Source: Rhodospirillaceae bacterium
GTDB taxonomy: Bacteria > Pseudomonadota > Alphaproteobacteria > Rhodospirillales > Rhodospirillaceae
Assembly (NCBI GenBank): GCA_002737725.1
Contig: NSIP01000007.1
Location: forward strand, 62,001-126,000
Length of the DNA: 64,000 nucleotides
Reading direction: 5' to 3'
Of this stretch, positions 10,151 through 19,246 are shown piece after piece. The position numbers and the translations under genes are program-made. Each line of letters begins with the position of its first letter. Position 1 is the stretch's first letter. The notes under the pieces are model-generated. The model had not been told where the DNA came from. It made no database searches and saw only the letters and a program-made list of their open reading frames with translations.

Positions 10151-11272
10151 ATGGAAAACGACATGGCGTACAAGCAGCAAGGCCCCTGGGGTGGCGGTAG
10201 TGGCGGCGGGGGAGGCGGCGGTGGTAATCCATGGGGTGGTCGTGGTGGCGGTGGTCAACCGCCCGATCTCGAAGACCTCATCCGTCGCAGCCAAGACAAT
10301 ATCCGTCGCTTAATTCCGGGCGGTCTCGGAACCGGCCGTGGGTTCTTGTTGGCTGGTGCCATCGTGGTAGGCCTGTGGGCCATCAGCGGCTTCTACCGCG
10401 TTCAGTCCGACGAGCAGGGCGTTGAGCTACTGTTTGGGAAATACGTAAAGACCACGCAACCAGGCTTGAATTATTGGTTTCCTACACCCATCGGCGAGGT
10501 GATTAAGCCGAAAGTGACCCAGACCAACCAGATCACCGTGGGCTTCCGTGGTGCCACGGGTGGCCAAAATAGCCGCGACGTTCCGCAGGAAAGCTTGATG
10601 CTGACGGGTGATGAGAACATCGTCGATGTCAAATATACTGTCCAATGGCGCATTCGTGACGCTGGCGAATTCCTATTCAACATTCGCGAGCCTGAATCAA
10701 CGGTCAAGATCGCCTCGGAAAGTGCTGTGCGCGAAATCGTTGGCCGTACGCCATTGCAAGCCATTCTAACACGCGAACGTGAATCGGTCGCGCAGACATC
10801 CGAAGAACTGCTGCAAGGCATTATTGATAACTACAAGGCTGGCGTGACGATTTTGGATTTGCAAATTCAAGCCGCCGAGCCGCCCAAGGAAGTGCGCGAT
10901 GCATTTGACGACGTGCAGCGTGCGAACCAGGACCGCGAACGGCTGATTAACGAAGCCAACGCTTACCGCAATGATATCGTGCCCCGCGCCAAGGGCGACG
11001 CGGCCCGCATGGTTCAAAACGCCGAAGCGCAAAAAGAACGCCTTGTCAAAGAGGGCGAAGGTCAGGCCTCGCGCTTCACGGCCTTCTACAACACTTATGT
11101 TCTCAACAAGGATATAACCGCACGGCGTATGTACCTCGAAACCATGCAGGAAGTTCTGGGTCGTGCCGACAAAGTAATTATGGACAGCAAGGGAACGAGC
11201 GGTGTGGTGCCGTATCTACCGCTGCCTGAAATTAAAAAGCGAACACAGCCCGCCGCAGGAGCCCCGCAATGA
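10151..11272 (+). CDS. hflK: HflK, membrane partner of FtsH protease
   Basis: The 373-residue protein begins with a long Gly-rich cytoplasmic leader, then one membrane helix (GFLLAGAIVVGLWAISGFY, about 62-80), then an SPFH/band-7 domain (from VQSDEQGVELLFGKYV) and a long coiled helix (QDRERLINEANAYRNDIVPRAKG). HflK and HflC form a large periplasm-facing cage that surrounds and modulates FtsH. The stop overlaps the hflC start (ATGA), showing translational coupling. A second ATG lies 4 codons in and could be used. Confidence 0.96.
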   Translation: MENDMAYKQQGPWGGGSGGGGGGGGNPWGGRGGGGQPPDLEDLIRRSQDNIRRLIPGGLGTGRGFLLAGAIVVGLWAISGFYRVQSDEQGVELLFGKYVKTTQPGLNYWFPTPIGEVIKPKVTQTNQITVGFRGATGGQNSRDVPQESLMLTGDENIVDVKYTVQWRIRDAGEFLFNIREPESTVKIASESAVREIVGRTPLQAILTRERESVAQTSEELLQGIIDNYKAGVTILDLQIQAAEPPKEVRDAFDDVQRANQDRERLINEANAYRNDIVPRAKGDAARMVQNAEAQKERLVKEGEGQASRFTAFYNTYVLNKDITARRMYLETMQEVLGRADKVIMDSKGTSGVVPYLPLPEIKKRTQPAAGAPQ

Positions 11273-12141
11273 ACTCGCCCCGTACCGTCCTCTTTGCGAT
11301 CCTCGGCGTCGTCATCGTCCTGCTGGGGTCCAGCTCGTTCTTCACCGTGCAGCAAACTCAGGTTGCCATTATTTTCCAATTCGGTAACCCGAGAGACGTG
11401 ATCAGTTCGCCCGGATTGAGTTTCAAAGTCCCGTTCATTCAGAACGTGGAATTTTTCGACTCGAGGATTCTCGATTTGGACCCGCCAGGCCAAGACATGG
11501 TTCTGGTCGATCAACGCCGAATTAATGTCGATTCGTTTGCGCGCTATAAAATTGTAGATCCACTCAAGTTTTATCAGTCCGTCAAATCCGAAGTTCGCTT
11601 TCGTGATACCTTCGGGAACATCTTGAACGGTGCGGTGCGTGACCGCGTCGGTCGGGCCAATTTGCAAAACTTACTGGGTGATCAACGCGCATCAATGATG
11701 AAAGATATTACCGAGGTTGTCCGCCGCCGCGCGCCCGAGTTCGGCATCGAGTTAGTGGAAGTTCGCATTGGTCGAACTGATTTGACCGAGCAGGTCTTGC
11801 AATCGACGTACAACCGCATGAGATCAGACCGCGTGGCCGAAGCTGCCCAAGCGCGCGGTTTGGGCCAAGAGTCCAAATCTCGCATCGAAGCCGAGGCGGA
11901 TCGCGAACGGACCGTGATCATCGCCGAAGCCGAGAAAGAACTGCAGGTGCTGCTGGGAACCGGCGAAGCCGAGAGCCGCAAAATCTTGAACGCGGCGCAA
12001 GGCAAAGACCCCGAGTTCTATTCGTTCTTCCGGGCCATGGAGGCCTACCGCGGCGCACTGGGCGCTGGCACGACAATGGTGCTAAGCCCCGATTCCGAGT
12101 TCTTTAAGTACTTCGACCGCTTGCCCGCCGGCGCGCGTTAA
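11269..12141 (+). CDS. hflC: HflC, membrane partner of FtsH protease
   Basis: The 290-residue protein has an N-terminal signal-anchor (VLFAILGVVIVLLGSSSFF), a band-7 domain starting at VQQTQVAIIFQFGNP, and a C-terminal helical part with repeated AEADRERTVIIAEAEKELQ. This is the standard HflC layout. It follows hflK with a 4-nt overlap, and a Do-like protease gene follows about 190 nt downstream, an arrangement known in alphaproteobacteria that links membrane and periplasmic protein quality control. Confidence 0.96.
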   Translation: MNSPRTVLFAILGVVIVLLGSSSFFTVQQTQVAIIFQFGNPRDVISSPGLSFKVPFIQNVEFFDSRILDLDPPGQDMVLVDQRRINVDSFARYKIVDPLKFYQSVKSEVRFRDTFGNILNGAVRDRVGRANLQNLLGDQRASMMKDITEVVRRRAPEFGIELVEVRIGRTDLTEQVLQSTYNRMRSDRVAEAAQARGLGQESKSRIEAEADRERTVIIAEAEKELQVLLGTGEAESRKILNAAQGKDPEFYSFFRAMEAYRGALGAGTTMVLSPDSEFFKYFDRLPAGAR

Positions 12142-12170
12142 CACCGCCACGTTTCTCTCTAACGCCTTGA

Positions 12171-12203
12171 TCGGGCCTCGCTTTTCAAAGCGGCGGGGCC
12201 CGA
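12171..12203 (+). terminator. G/C-rich hairpin after hflC
   Basis: TCGGGCC at the left pairs with GGCCCGA at the right, with further pairing inside. It lies 30 nt past the hflC stop. No clear T-run follows, so it could be a weak terminator or an mRNA-stabilising hairpin between hflC and the protease gene. Confidence 0.45.
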
Positions 12204-12327
12204 TGTCGTTTGGGGCTGCATTGTCGTAGGACTTATTGCTCCAGCCCTGGGATTGGGCCATTAATGGTTCAAATCATGGCCATTGGCCTACCGCTAGGCC
12301 TCAGTGCCCCATCCACAGGAGCGTTTT

Positions 12328-13779
12328 TTGTTCCGACATTTCTCACTCGCGGCATTTGCATGTGCAGCTCTGGCACTCAGTCCCGCCCAAGCCCGTGTAC
12401 CGACGGACTCTTTTGCCGACTTGACAGCAAAGCTGCTGCCCGCCGTCGTCAACATTTCCACCTCGCAAACGGTCGAGAGCAAAGGCGAGATGGGTGAAAT
12501 GGACGAGGCCGAGCCCTTTCAGGATTGGTTCAAAGAGTTCGATAAACGTCGCCAGGCCGACCCCGACGCAGCTCCAAACCGTCCTAAAAAGCGCAAGCAA
12601 ACCTCGCTCGGCTCGGGGTTCATTATCGATAAAGCTGGCTACATCGTCACCAATAATCACGTCGTCGCCGATGCCGACAAAATTTCGGTGACGCTGTCTG
12701 ATGATAGTGTTCATCCTGCCAACCTGATTGGGCGTGATGAAAAAACCGACATCGCGTTGCTGAAAATCACCACCGACAAGCCCCTCACGGCGGTGCCGTG
12801 GGGTGATTCCGACAAAGTGCGCGTTGGTGATTGGGCGGTAGCGATTGGCAATCCGTTTGGACTAGGCGGCACCGTCACGGCGGGTATTATTTCTGCACGC
12901 GCACGTGACATCGACGCTGGTCAGTACGATGATTTTTTTCAAACCGATGCGGCCATCAACCGCGGTAACTCCGGTGGGCCGTTGTTCAATTTGAATGGCG
13001 AAGTGATCGGCATCAACACTGCAATTTTCTCGCCATCGGGTGGCTCGGTTGGTGTGGGCTTTGCAGCCGCCGCTAATTTGGTCAAACCCGTACTGGCATC
13101 TTTACGCCAATATGGCCGCACGCGGCGCGGCTGGTTGGGCGTGCAAATCCAATCCGTCAGCCCTGAAATGGCCGAGAGCATTGGCCTAGATAAAGCGCGC
13201 GGTGCGATGATCGCCGAGGTACTGCCCGATGGTCCAGCGGCCAAGGCCGGGCTTGAAGCGGGCGATATCATTTTGTCGTTCGATCAAAAGCCCATCGACA
13301 AAATGCGCGCGCTGCCGCGCGTGGTGGCTGAAACGCCCATCGATAAAACGGTGGACCTGAATATTTGGCGCCAGGGCAAGCCCGTGACGCTGAGGGCCAA
13401 AGTGCTGGAGTTGAAGGAAGACGCGCCTGCGGTCGCTGCGGTAGTGACGCCCGATGACAACCGCCAATCTGAAAAAACCCAACTGGCTGATTTGGGTGTG
13501 AGCGTTACGCCCATCAATGATCTCATTCGCAAGCGCTATGACTTGGCCGATGATGTTGAAGGGCTGCTGGTGATGGATGTCGATGAAGACAGCGATGCGG
13601 GCGAGAAAGGTATTCGTCGCGGCGACGTCATTGATGAAATCCAGCAAACCCCCGTTCTCAATGCGGACGACGCGAAAGCCGCCATCGCCAAAGCCAAGCA
13701 AGATCAGCGTAAATCTGTTCTACTGCGGGTGCTGTCGGGCAAAAAGGTTGGCTTCGTCGGCGTGAAGTTAACTGGTTAA
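12328..13779 (+). CDS. Do-like periplasmic serine protease (DegP/DegQ family)
   Basis: I choose the TTG at 12328 because CAGGAG lies 6 nt upstream and the product starts directly with a signal peptide (MFRHFSLAAFACAALALSPAQA). The mature enzyme has a trypsin-like domain with a visible catalytic triad: His111 (TNNHVV), Asp141 (KTDIALL) and Ser215 (GNSGGPL). Two PDZ domains follow (about 265-350 and 390-475, the latter with RRGDVIDEIQQ). An acidic-basic insertion of about 35 residues lies before the protease core. The family degrades or refolds misfolded envelope proteins. The two PDZ domains fit DegP/DegQ; the exact orthologue is unclear. Confidence 0.93.
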   Translation: MFRHFSLAAFACAALALSPAQARVPTDSFADLTAKLLPAVVNISTSQTVESKGEMGEMDEAEPFQDWFKEFDKRRQADPDAAPNRPKKRKQTSLGSGFIIDKAGYIVTNNHVVADADKISVTLSDDSVHPANLIGRDEKTDIALLKITTDKPLTAVPWGDSDKVRVGDWAVAIGNPFGLGGTVTAGIISARARDIDAGQYDDFFQTDAAINRGNSGGPLFNLNGEVIGINTAIFSPSGGSVGVGFAAAANLVKPVLASLRQYGRTRRGWLGVQIQSVSPEMAESIGLDKARGAMIAEVLPDGPAAKAGLEAGDIILSFDQKPIDKMRALPRVVAETPIDKTVDLNIWRQGKPVTLRAKVLELKEDAPAVAAVVTPDDNRQSEKTQLADLGVSVTPINDLIRKRYDLADDVEGLLVMDVDEDSDAGEKGIRRGDVIDEIQQTPVLNADDAKAAIAKAKQDQRKSVLLRVLSGKKVGFVGVKLTG

Positions 13780-13848
13780 TTGGTCGTATTTTTCAACAAT
13801 TTGTTTATTGGGGCCAAGTGGAAGGCCACTTCTCGGGAAAATACTCCA

Positions 13849-14298
13849 ATGAGAGTCGATTTCTATCACCTGCAAAGTTCATCGTTAGAGCGCGCACTGC
13901 CCGCATTGCTGGAACGCGTGGTGGCGGCGGGCAAACGTGCTGTCGTCATGGCCTCCTCGGAAGAGCGCATCGAGGCGCTCGCTAATCACCTTTGGACCTA
14001 TAATCCGGCCGCTTGGCTACCCCACGGCTCGGCCAAAGATGGCTTTGCAGACAACCAGCCGATTTGGTTAACAGACCAGGAAGAAAACCCCAATGAGGCG
14101 GGTGTGCTGGTGCTCACCGACGGTATGGCGGCGGCCTTTCAGGTCACGTTCGAGCGTTGCCTCGACCTGTTCGACGGCACTGCCGCCGAGGCCGTCACCC
14201 AGGCCCGCGAACGCTGGGCGCAGGCCAAACAGGCGGGCCATGAGCTGCATTACTGGCAGCAAAACGAGGCGGGCGGCTGGGCTGAGAAGGTCACTTAG
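13849..14298 (+). CDS. holC: DNA polymerase III chi subunit
   Basis: The protein is 149 residues from the ATG at 13849 (MRVDFYHLQSSSLERALPAL). The opening VDFYHL, the KRAVVMASSEERIEALANHLWTY segment, the WLPHG motif and QPIWLTD are typical of HolC. Chi links the clamp loader to SSB on the lagging strand. A start 23 codons upstream would add an atypical leader. The usual neighbour pepA is absent; the gene follows the Do-like protease and precedes ndk, which is a common partner. Confidence 0.93.
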   Translation: MRVDFYHLQSSSLERALPALLERVVAAGKRAVVMASSEERIEALANHLWTYNPAAWLPHGSAKDGFADNQPIWLTDQEENPNEAGVLVLTDGMAAAFQVTFERCLDLFDGTAAEAVTQARERWAQAKQAGHELHYWQQNEAGGWAEKVT

Positions 14299-14399
14299 CC
14301 GCCTCTGCACTCCGTTGCGCATGCCCCTGGGGCCGTCTATAAACCGCCCGATTTCATTGGTTCACCCCCCGTCACAACACTTGAGAGAAGCGAATTCCC

Positions 14400-14822
14400 A
14401 TGGCTGTTCAACGCACCTTTTCGATCATTAAACCCGACGCCACACGCCGTAACTTGACAGGCAAAATCAATGCTCTGCTGGAAGAAGGCGGCCTGCGCAT
14501 CGTTGCCCAAAAGCGTATCCACATGACGCGCGGCCAGGCCGAAGAGTTCTATGGCGTCCACAAAGAGCGCCCCTTCTTCGCCAGCCTCGTGGCTTTCATG
14601 ACCTCGGGCCCGGTTGTGGTGCAAGTGCTGGAAGGCGAAAACGCCGTGGCTCGCAATCGCGAGATCATGGGGGCGACTAATCCGGCCAACGCGGCGCCGG
14701 GTACCATTCGCAAAACCTTCGCGGAATCAATCGAAGCCAATTCGGCCCACGGCTCTGATTCGCCCGAGAACGCCGCGGTCGAAATCGCTTACTTCTTCGC
14801 TGGTCTGGAAATCGTCGGCTAA
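14400..14822 (+). CDS. ndk: Nucleoside diphosphate kinase
   Basis: The 140-residue protein matches the family length. It carries the opening [10 protein letters not shown], the [18 protein letters not shown] stretch and the phosphorylated catalytic His117 in NSAHGSDS. The enzyme balances nucleoside triphosphate pools by moving the gamma-phosphate from ATP. purN follows 9 nt later and is probably cotranscribed. Confidence 0.98.
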   Translation: MAVQRTFSIIKPDATRRNLTGKINALLEEGGLRIVAQKRIHMTRGQAEEFYGVHKERPFFASLVAFMTSGPVVVQVLEGENAVARNREIMGATNPANAAPGTIRKTFAESIEANSAHGSDSPENAAVEIAYFFAGLEIVG

Positions 14823-14831
14823 TTTGCGGCG

Positions 14832-15452
14832 ATGACACCGCTTCCACAGCGCCCGCGTTTGGGCTTCCTGGCATCGCATAATGGAACCAATATGCGGGCG
14901 ATTGTGGTGGCGTGCCGTCAAGGGTGGTTGGCGGCCGAACCTGCGTTGCTGATCAGCAATAACCGCGATTGCGGCGCGATCAACTGGGCCGACTTGCAGG
15001 GCATCGCGTGGCAGCACATGAGCGCGACCAAGCTGGGCTCGGACGCCGCGCTCGACGAAGCGATGGCGCGCGAATTAAAGGCGGCGCAAGTCGATTTTGT
15101 GGTGCTGGCGGGTTATATGCGCAAGCTTGGCCCCAAAGCTTTGGCGGCGTATTCCAAACGGATTTTGAATGTTCACCCAGCACTACTGCCGCATTTCGGC
15201 GGGCAGGGCATGTACGGCAAGCATGTTCACGAAGCGGTTCTGAAATCTGGTGATCAAATTTCAGGCGTGACGATTCATATTGTTGATGGCGAATACGATC
15301 ACGGCCCGATTGTTGCTCAGTCCGAAGTGCCGGTTGAGTCGGGTGACACACCCGACACCCTGGCTGCGCGCGTGCAGGCTGCAGAGCAAGAGCTCTATCC
15401 GCGCGTGTTGCAAAGCATCGTCAGCGGTAAGATTGATTTGGATAAGCTTTAA
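14832..15452 (+). CDS. purN: Phosphoribosylglycinamide formyltransferase, variant type
   Basis: The 206-residue protein has the formyltransferase fold with the catalytic Asn-His in ILNVHPALLP and the Asp in DGEYDHGPIV. The enzyme adds a formyl group to GAR in purine synthesis. Two loops differ from the common form: ASHNGTNMRAI replaces the usual SGxGSN phosphate loop, and HFGGQGMYGKHVHEAV follows the active site. Another, less common PurN subgroup carries these loops. The gene sits behind ndk and not behind purM. Its stop overlaps the stop of the converging AIR synthase-like gene by 4 nt. Confidence 0.9.
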   Translation: MTPLPQRPRLGFLASHNGTNMRAIVVACRQGWLAAEPALLISNNRDCGAINWADLQGIAWQHMSATKLGSDAALDEAMARELKAAQVDFVVLAGYMRKLGPKALAAYSKRILNVHPALLPHFGGQGMYGKHVHEAVLKSGDQISGVTIHIVDGEYDHGPIVAQSEVPVESGDTPDTLAARVQAAEQELYPRVLQSIVSGKIDLDKL

Positions 15453-16567
15453 GCCCGCAAATGCATATCCGCATCGGTGTACGTGACACCAATGGGCTCG
15501 ATCACAACACTTTTGGGGCCAGCTTCCACACGGCCCGCCACCCAGGCTTCAATACCCGCAGCTTTTGCAACGGCCACTGTTTTCTCGGCGTGTGCGGGGT
15601 CAACAAAGAGCGCGAAGCCTGCGCCCATATTGAACGTTCCATAGGCGTCGGCATCGCTCATGCCCGCCGCGTGTTGCAAGTAAGCCAACACTGGCGGTAC
15701 CGGTGCGATTTTAGCAAAGCGGTAAGTGAACGCCGCCGGGTGACGCATCAACTTGCGCCAGCCATGGCCGGTGATGTTGGCGCAGTAGTGCGGGATAATG
15801 CCCGCCGCAAACAGCGCTTTGGTAACGGGTGAATACAGAACGGTCGGGTCCAGCAGTGCGTCGCCATACAGGCGTCCATCGCTCAGTGTGGCTTTGTAGC
15901 CTTCACTTGAGTCTGCCGCGACCTTGCGGGCCAACGAAACCCCATTGGCGTGTATGCCGCTCGACGCCAGCAAAACAATTGCATCGTTGACCGCAAGTTT
16001 ATCGGCGATGGTCAGGCGCTCTTTCGGGCGCACGATTCCGATGCACGATGCGGCCAAGTCGATGGTGTTCGGATTGACAACTCCCCCCAAGCTGGGCGTC
16101 TCGCCACCACCCCAGGCCACGTTGCAGCGGTCACAGGCAGCCTTCCAGCCCTGGACTAAATCGCGCGCACGCTGTTTGTCATCGAACCACTCGCTGCTGC
16201 CCGCCGCCCAATAGGCCTGAACCGAAATAGGTGTCGCACCCACGGTGATAATGTCATTGATCGCCATAGCCAGGGTATCCTGGGCCAGGGAATCGAAATA
16301 GGTTTTTCCGGTAATGGGGCGCATCGCATCAGCGATCAGCACTTTGGTGCCCAGACATTCAGTGATCGAGGCCAGCAAAAAATCCCCCATATCGACCACA
16401 TAGGCCGATTCGCCGCGCGAGGCCGTAATCTCGATCAGGCCATGGTGGCGCAGATTGCCTGCCGTTTCGCGCGCCGCGCGCTGGGCATCAATCTTCAAGG
16501 GGTCGATCTTGGAATAGTCGACCCCGGCATCGTTGTAGGTTAAACCGTTGCCTCGTGGTGCGTTCAC
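15449..16567 (-). CDS. AIR synthase-like protein (PurM superfamily, divergent)
   Basis: The 372-residue protein has the PurM architecture: NGLTYNDAGVDYS at the start, ITECLGTKVLIADA (compare the standard DGVGTK), LAMAINDIITVGATPISV, a WGGGETPSLGG loop, and SSGIHANGVSLARKV. Most motif positions are altered relative to canonical PurM, placing it in a divergent AIR synthase-related group. It may catalyse the FGAM cyclo-ligase step or a related ATP-grasp-like reaction. The GTG at 16567 gives MNAPRGNGLTYNDAG, close to family N termini; an ATG at 16615 is possible. Longer frames would run into the divergent DUF2066 gene. Confidence 0.78.
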   Translation of the reverse strand: MNAPRGNGLTYNDAGVDYSKIDPLKIDAQRAARETAGNLRHHGLIEITASRGESAYVVDMGDFLLASITECLGTKVLIADAMRPITGKTYFDSLAQDTLAMAINDIITVGATPISVQAYWAAGSSEWFDDKQRARDLVQGWKAACDRCNVAWGGGETPSLGGVVNPNTIDLAASCIGIVRPKERLTIADKLAVNDAIVLLASSGIHANGVSLARKVAADSSEGYKATLSDGRLYGDALLDPTVLYSPVTKALFAAGIIPHYCANITGHGWRKLMRHPAAFTYRFAKIAPVPPVLAYLQHAAGMSDADAYGTFNMGAGFALFVDPAHAEKTVAVAKAAGIEAWVAGRVEAGPKSVVIEPIGVTYTDADMHLRA

Positions 16568-16631
16568 TGAATGCGGACCGATGATAGCGAGGGGACGAAA
16601 AAGCTTGGGCAACATACTCAAACACCACACG

Positions 16632-17852
16632 ATGGCAAGCGGCCAAACTGTGCCCGTTCTGGGCTTCATTTTCGTCGTTCTGGCGTTATGGGCCGCGATG
16701 TTGGTGCCTGCGCTCGCGCAAGGCACGGCGGACTCGACGCCTGCCCCATCTGCATCCCCTGTGGTCCCAGCCGAGGTGATCGCCGACCCCTTCGTAGTGC
16801 ACAATGTGCCTGTTGATGTGACGGCGACCAGCGTGACTGAGGCGCGTGAACGCGGCCTGACCCAGGCCCGCGTGACGGCCTTCCGTCGGCTGATCGAGTG
16901 GATGACCTTGCGCGAAAACTGGGCGGCGATTGCGACGCCAGACACGAACAAAGTGATCGAGATGGTGTTGGAGTTCTCGGTAGCGAACGAGCGCTCTTCG
17001 GCGGTGCGTTACCTCGCTGACCTCACGGTTCGCTTCGACCCTGTCTTGATCCGTACGTTCTTACGCGCTCAGAACTTTCCCTTCGCGGAAACACCCAGCC
17101 GATTTTTGGTGGTCGTGCCGCTCTATCAGCCCAGTGCTGGCGGTGCGGTTGAGTTGTGGCAAGACGCCAACCCCTGGCGCGATGCCTGGAGCGCGATTTT
17201 GCCCCACGATGGTTTGGTGCCCATCACCTTACCGCTGGGAGACTTGCAGGACATTGCAATGGTTTCGGCTGATCAGGCAATCGCGAAAGATCGTGAAGCG
17301 TTGATGAAGCTGGCCGCTAAATACGGTGCGGCCGGTGTTGTGCTGGCGCGCGCAACATCTACAGGCGATACGCTGAATATTGCCGTGACGGAACTTCGCC
17401 CCTTAGGTGATCCGTTCGAGGCTCAACTCAGCGCGACGGTTTCTGGCGCGGACGATAAGGCGCGCGCGGAAGCATTTAAGACCGCAGCCATCGAGGCGAT
17501 GCAGCCCGTTGAAGATCACTGGAAAAAGCGCAATACGCTACGTTTTGGCGCAGGCGGAAAGCTCACAGCTTTAATCTCGGTCAACTCCCTTCAAGAATGG
17601 TTGGGGATTAAGGCGCGATTGGCGCGCGTGCCGGCGGTCGAGAAGGTTGATCTTGAGGCCATGAGCAAGACCTTGGTTCAGGCGGCGATTACGTTTGTGG
17701 GTGATGAGGCACAGCTTCAGTTCGCCATGAGTCAGAGCGATTTAGAACTGTCAAAAGACGGCGACATGTGGATTTTGCGTGCGCCCTCATTGCGGGTTCA
17801 GCCACCCGCGACTGAACCACCGCCCGCGGCGGTAGCGCCGCCCAAGCCGTAA
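16632..17852 (+). CDS. Secreted DUF2066-family protein
   Basis: From the ATG at 16632 the 406-residue product has a signal peptide (VPVLGFIFVVLALWAAMLVPALAQG). The DUF2066 domain follows, with the typical NVPVDVTATSVTEARERGL start and the FRRLIEWMTL segment, and a Pro/Ala-rich tail. The function of DUF2066 is unknown. It stands between purM-type genes and hdaA in many alphaproteobacteria, and the same order is kept here, with hdaA 10 nt downstream and in the same operon. Confidence 0.85.
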   Translation: MASGQTVPVLGFIFVVLALWAAMLVPALAQGTADSTPAPSASPVVPAEVIADPFVVHNVPVDVTATSVTEARERGLTQARVTAFRRLIEWMTLRENWAAIATPDTNKVIEMVLEFSVANERSSAVRYLADLTVRFDPVLIRTFLRAQNFPFAETPSRFLVVVPLYQPSAGGAVELWQDANPWRDAWSAILPHDGLVPITLPLGDLQDIAMVSADQAIAKDREALMKLAAKYGAAGVVLARATSTGDTLNIAVTELRPLGDPFEAQLSATVSGADDKARAEAFKTAAIEAMQPVEDHWKKRNTLRFGAGGKLTALISVNSLQEWLGIKARLARVPAVEKVDLEAMSKTLVQAAITFVGDEAQLQFAMSQSDLELSKDGDMWILRAPSLRVQPPATEPPPAAVAPPKP

Positions 17853-17862
17853 TGCTGTTCCG

Positions 17863-18555
17863 ATGGTCCGCATGAACACCGCAAAACAAATTCCGCTCGA
17901 TCTTGGGTTTCGCCCCGCGCTCGGTCGCGAGGATTTTTTTGTGGCCCCCGGAAACGCCGACGCGGTTGCTTGGATTGATCGCTGGCCCACATGGCCGGGG
18001 CAAGTGCTCGCGCTCTTTGGTCCGCCGGGATGCGGTAAAAGCCATTTGGCGCATGTATTTGCGGCGCGCTCGGCGGCTCAGATTTTGACGGGTCAGGACC
18101 TGGTGCTGAAAAGCATCGGCGATCTGGCGAGCGCGCAACCTGCAATCGTGATTGAGGATGCAGATCGGGGTGTGGACGAGAACGCGCTGTTTCATCTTTA
18201 TAATGCGCTCAGCGAAGCCAAGGGCTGGCTGCTTCTGACGGGGCGAATGGCACCGGCGCGATGGGCTGTGAGCTTGCCCGATCTGCGTTCGCGACTGTCT
18301 GCGCTTCAAGCCATCAAGATTGATTCGCCCGACGATGACATGATGCAGGCTGTGCTGGTCAAGTTATTCGCCGATCGCCAAATTGCGGTTGCACCTGATG
18401 TGGTGTCGTATCTCATCCGTCACATGGACCGTACTTTCGCCACCGCCCGCCAAGTTGTTGCTATCGCTGACCGCGAGTCATTGGCCGGGCAACGCTCCGT
18501 CAGCGTGCCGTTGATCAAAGATATCTTGAATCAAATCACTACTCAGTCGTTTTGA
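17863..18555 (+). CDS. hdaA: HdaA, DnaA-inactivating AAA+ protein
   Basis: The 230-residue protein is a DnaA domain III-like AAA+ ATPase lacking the DNA-binding domain. It starts with a clamp-binding peptide (QIPLDLGF) like that of Hda, which docks on the sliding clamp. A Walker A motif (LFGPPGCGKSHLA, about 45-57), a Walker B region (PAIVIEDADRG) and an arginine-rich sensor 2 region (RHMDRTFATARQVV) follow. It stimulates hydrolysis of DnaA-ATP after initiation and prevents over-replication. The start could also be the ATG three codons later. Its 3' end overlaps sixA by 13 nt on the other strand. Confidence 0.92.
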   Translation: MVRMNTAKQIPLDLGFRPALGREDFFVAPGNADAVAWIDRWPTWPGQVLALFGPPGCGKSHLAHVFAARSAAQILTGQDLVLKSIGDLASAQPAIVIEDADRGVDENALFHLYNALSEAKGWLLLTGRMAPARWAVSLPDLRSRLSALQAIKIDSPDDDMMQAVLVKLFADRQIAVAPDVVSYLIRHMDRTFATARQVVAIADRESLAGQRSVSVPLIKDILNQITTQSF

Positions 18556-19082
18556 TCAAGATCGCGCGGGCGAACGAAGCGGGTGAGCGTCGCGAGACCT
18601 GCGCCTATTTTTTCCCACGCGGCAAGCTCGAAACTGAGAGTGCAGAGGCCACCTGTTGGCAACTTGGTGCGTAATTTGTCGAGCATCTTTGCCTGGTTTT
18701 TTCCAGATCGCCCGATCAACATCAGAGCTAGGTCGTGCAAGCCCGGATTATGCCCAATAATCATCGCGCTTTTGATTGGCTCAGGGATGGTTTGTATGAA
18801 CGCGATCAGTTCATCGCAAGGCGCGAGATAAAGCGAGTCTTGAAATGAAACGGGCGGCTTTTCCAGCCCAGTACGGATCAGATCAAATGTTTGGCGCGTG
18901 CGTTTGGCCGTCGAGCAATAAATTCGATCCACGTGGATATCTTCTGCTGCAAAGAACATGGCCAGGGATTTGCCATCCTTCTGACCGCGCAGAGCTAGCC
19001 CCCGTGCATGGTCCTTGCTTGGGTCAGCGGGGCCGGCATCGAGCGCTTTTGTATGCCTCAAAAGATAAAGCGTCTTGGTCAT
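18543..19082 (-). CDS. sixA: SixA-type phosphohistidine phosphatase
   Basis: From the ATG at 19082 the product has 179 residues. It is a small histidine phosphatase with LLRHTKA at the N terminus (the RHG motif reads RHT), the second half-site STAKRTRQT, and IIGHNPGLHDLALML near 110. SixA removes phosphate from histidines of phosphotransfer proteins in phosphorelays or the nitrogen PTS. It lies between hdaA and the damaged ppk, transcribed away from ppk. Confidence 0.88.
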   Translation of the reverse strand: MTKTLYLLRHTKALDAGPADPSKDHARGLALRGQKDGKSLAMFFAAEDIHVDRIYCSTAKRTRQTFDLIRTGLEKPPVSFQDSLYLAPCDELIAFIQTIPEPIKSAMIIGHNPGLHDLALMLIGRSGKNQAKMLDKLRTKLPTGGLCTLSFELAAWEKIGAGLATLTRFVRPRDLDQND

Positions 19083-19246
19083 CTTCGTTTGTTCTAGCCT
19101 CTCAAATATGGTGGGCGTTCGACACTGACGGTAAATAATGGTACCTTTAGGGCGTTCCTTTTTATTGCTGTTATATGAAATATGGTGCTCAGCGCTTGCT
19201 TTTCCACCCCGTGGCCTATGGAATTGCACCCTAATCAGAGAAAAGT

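Noticed and set aside
12260-12300. Possible tRNA T-arm (GGTTCAAATC)
   Set aside because: No acceptor stem, anticodon arm or CCA-compatible end can be paired around it. I found no tRNA or rRNA gene in the window.
16568-16951. A longer AIR synthase-like frame reaching to 16951
   Set aside because: The extra residues are low-complexity and lie antisense to the signal peptide and start of the DUF2066 gene; the family N terminus begins at NGLTYNDAG.
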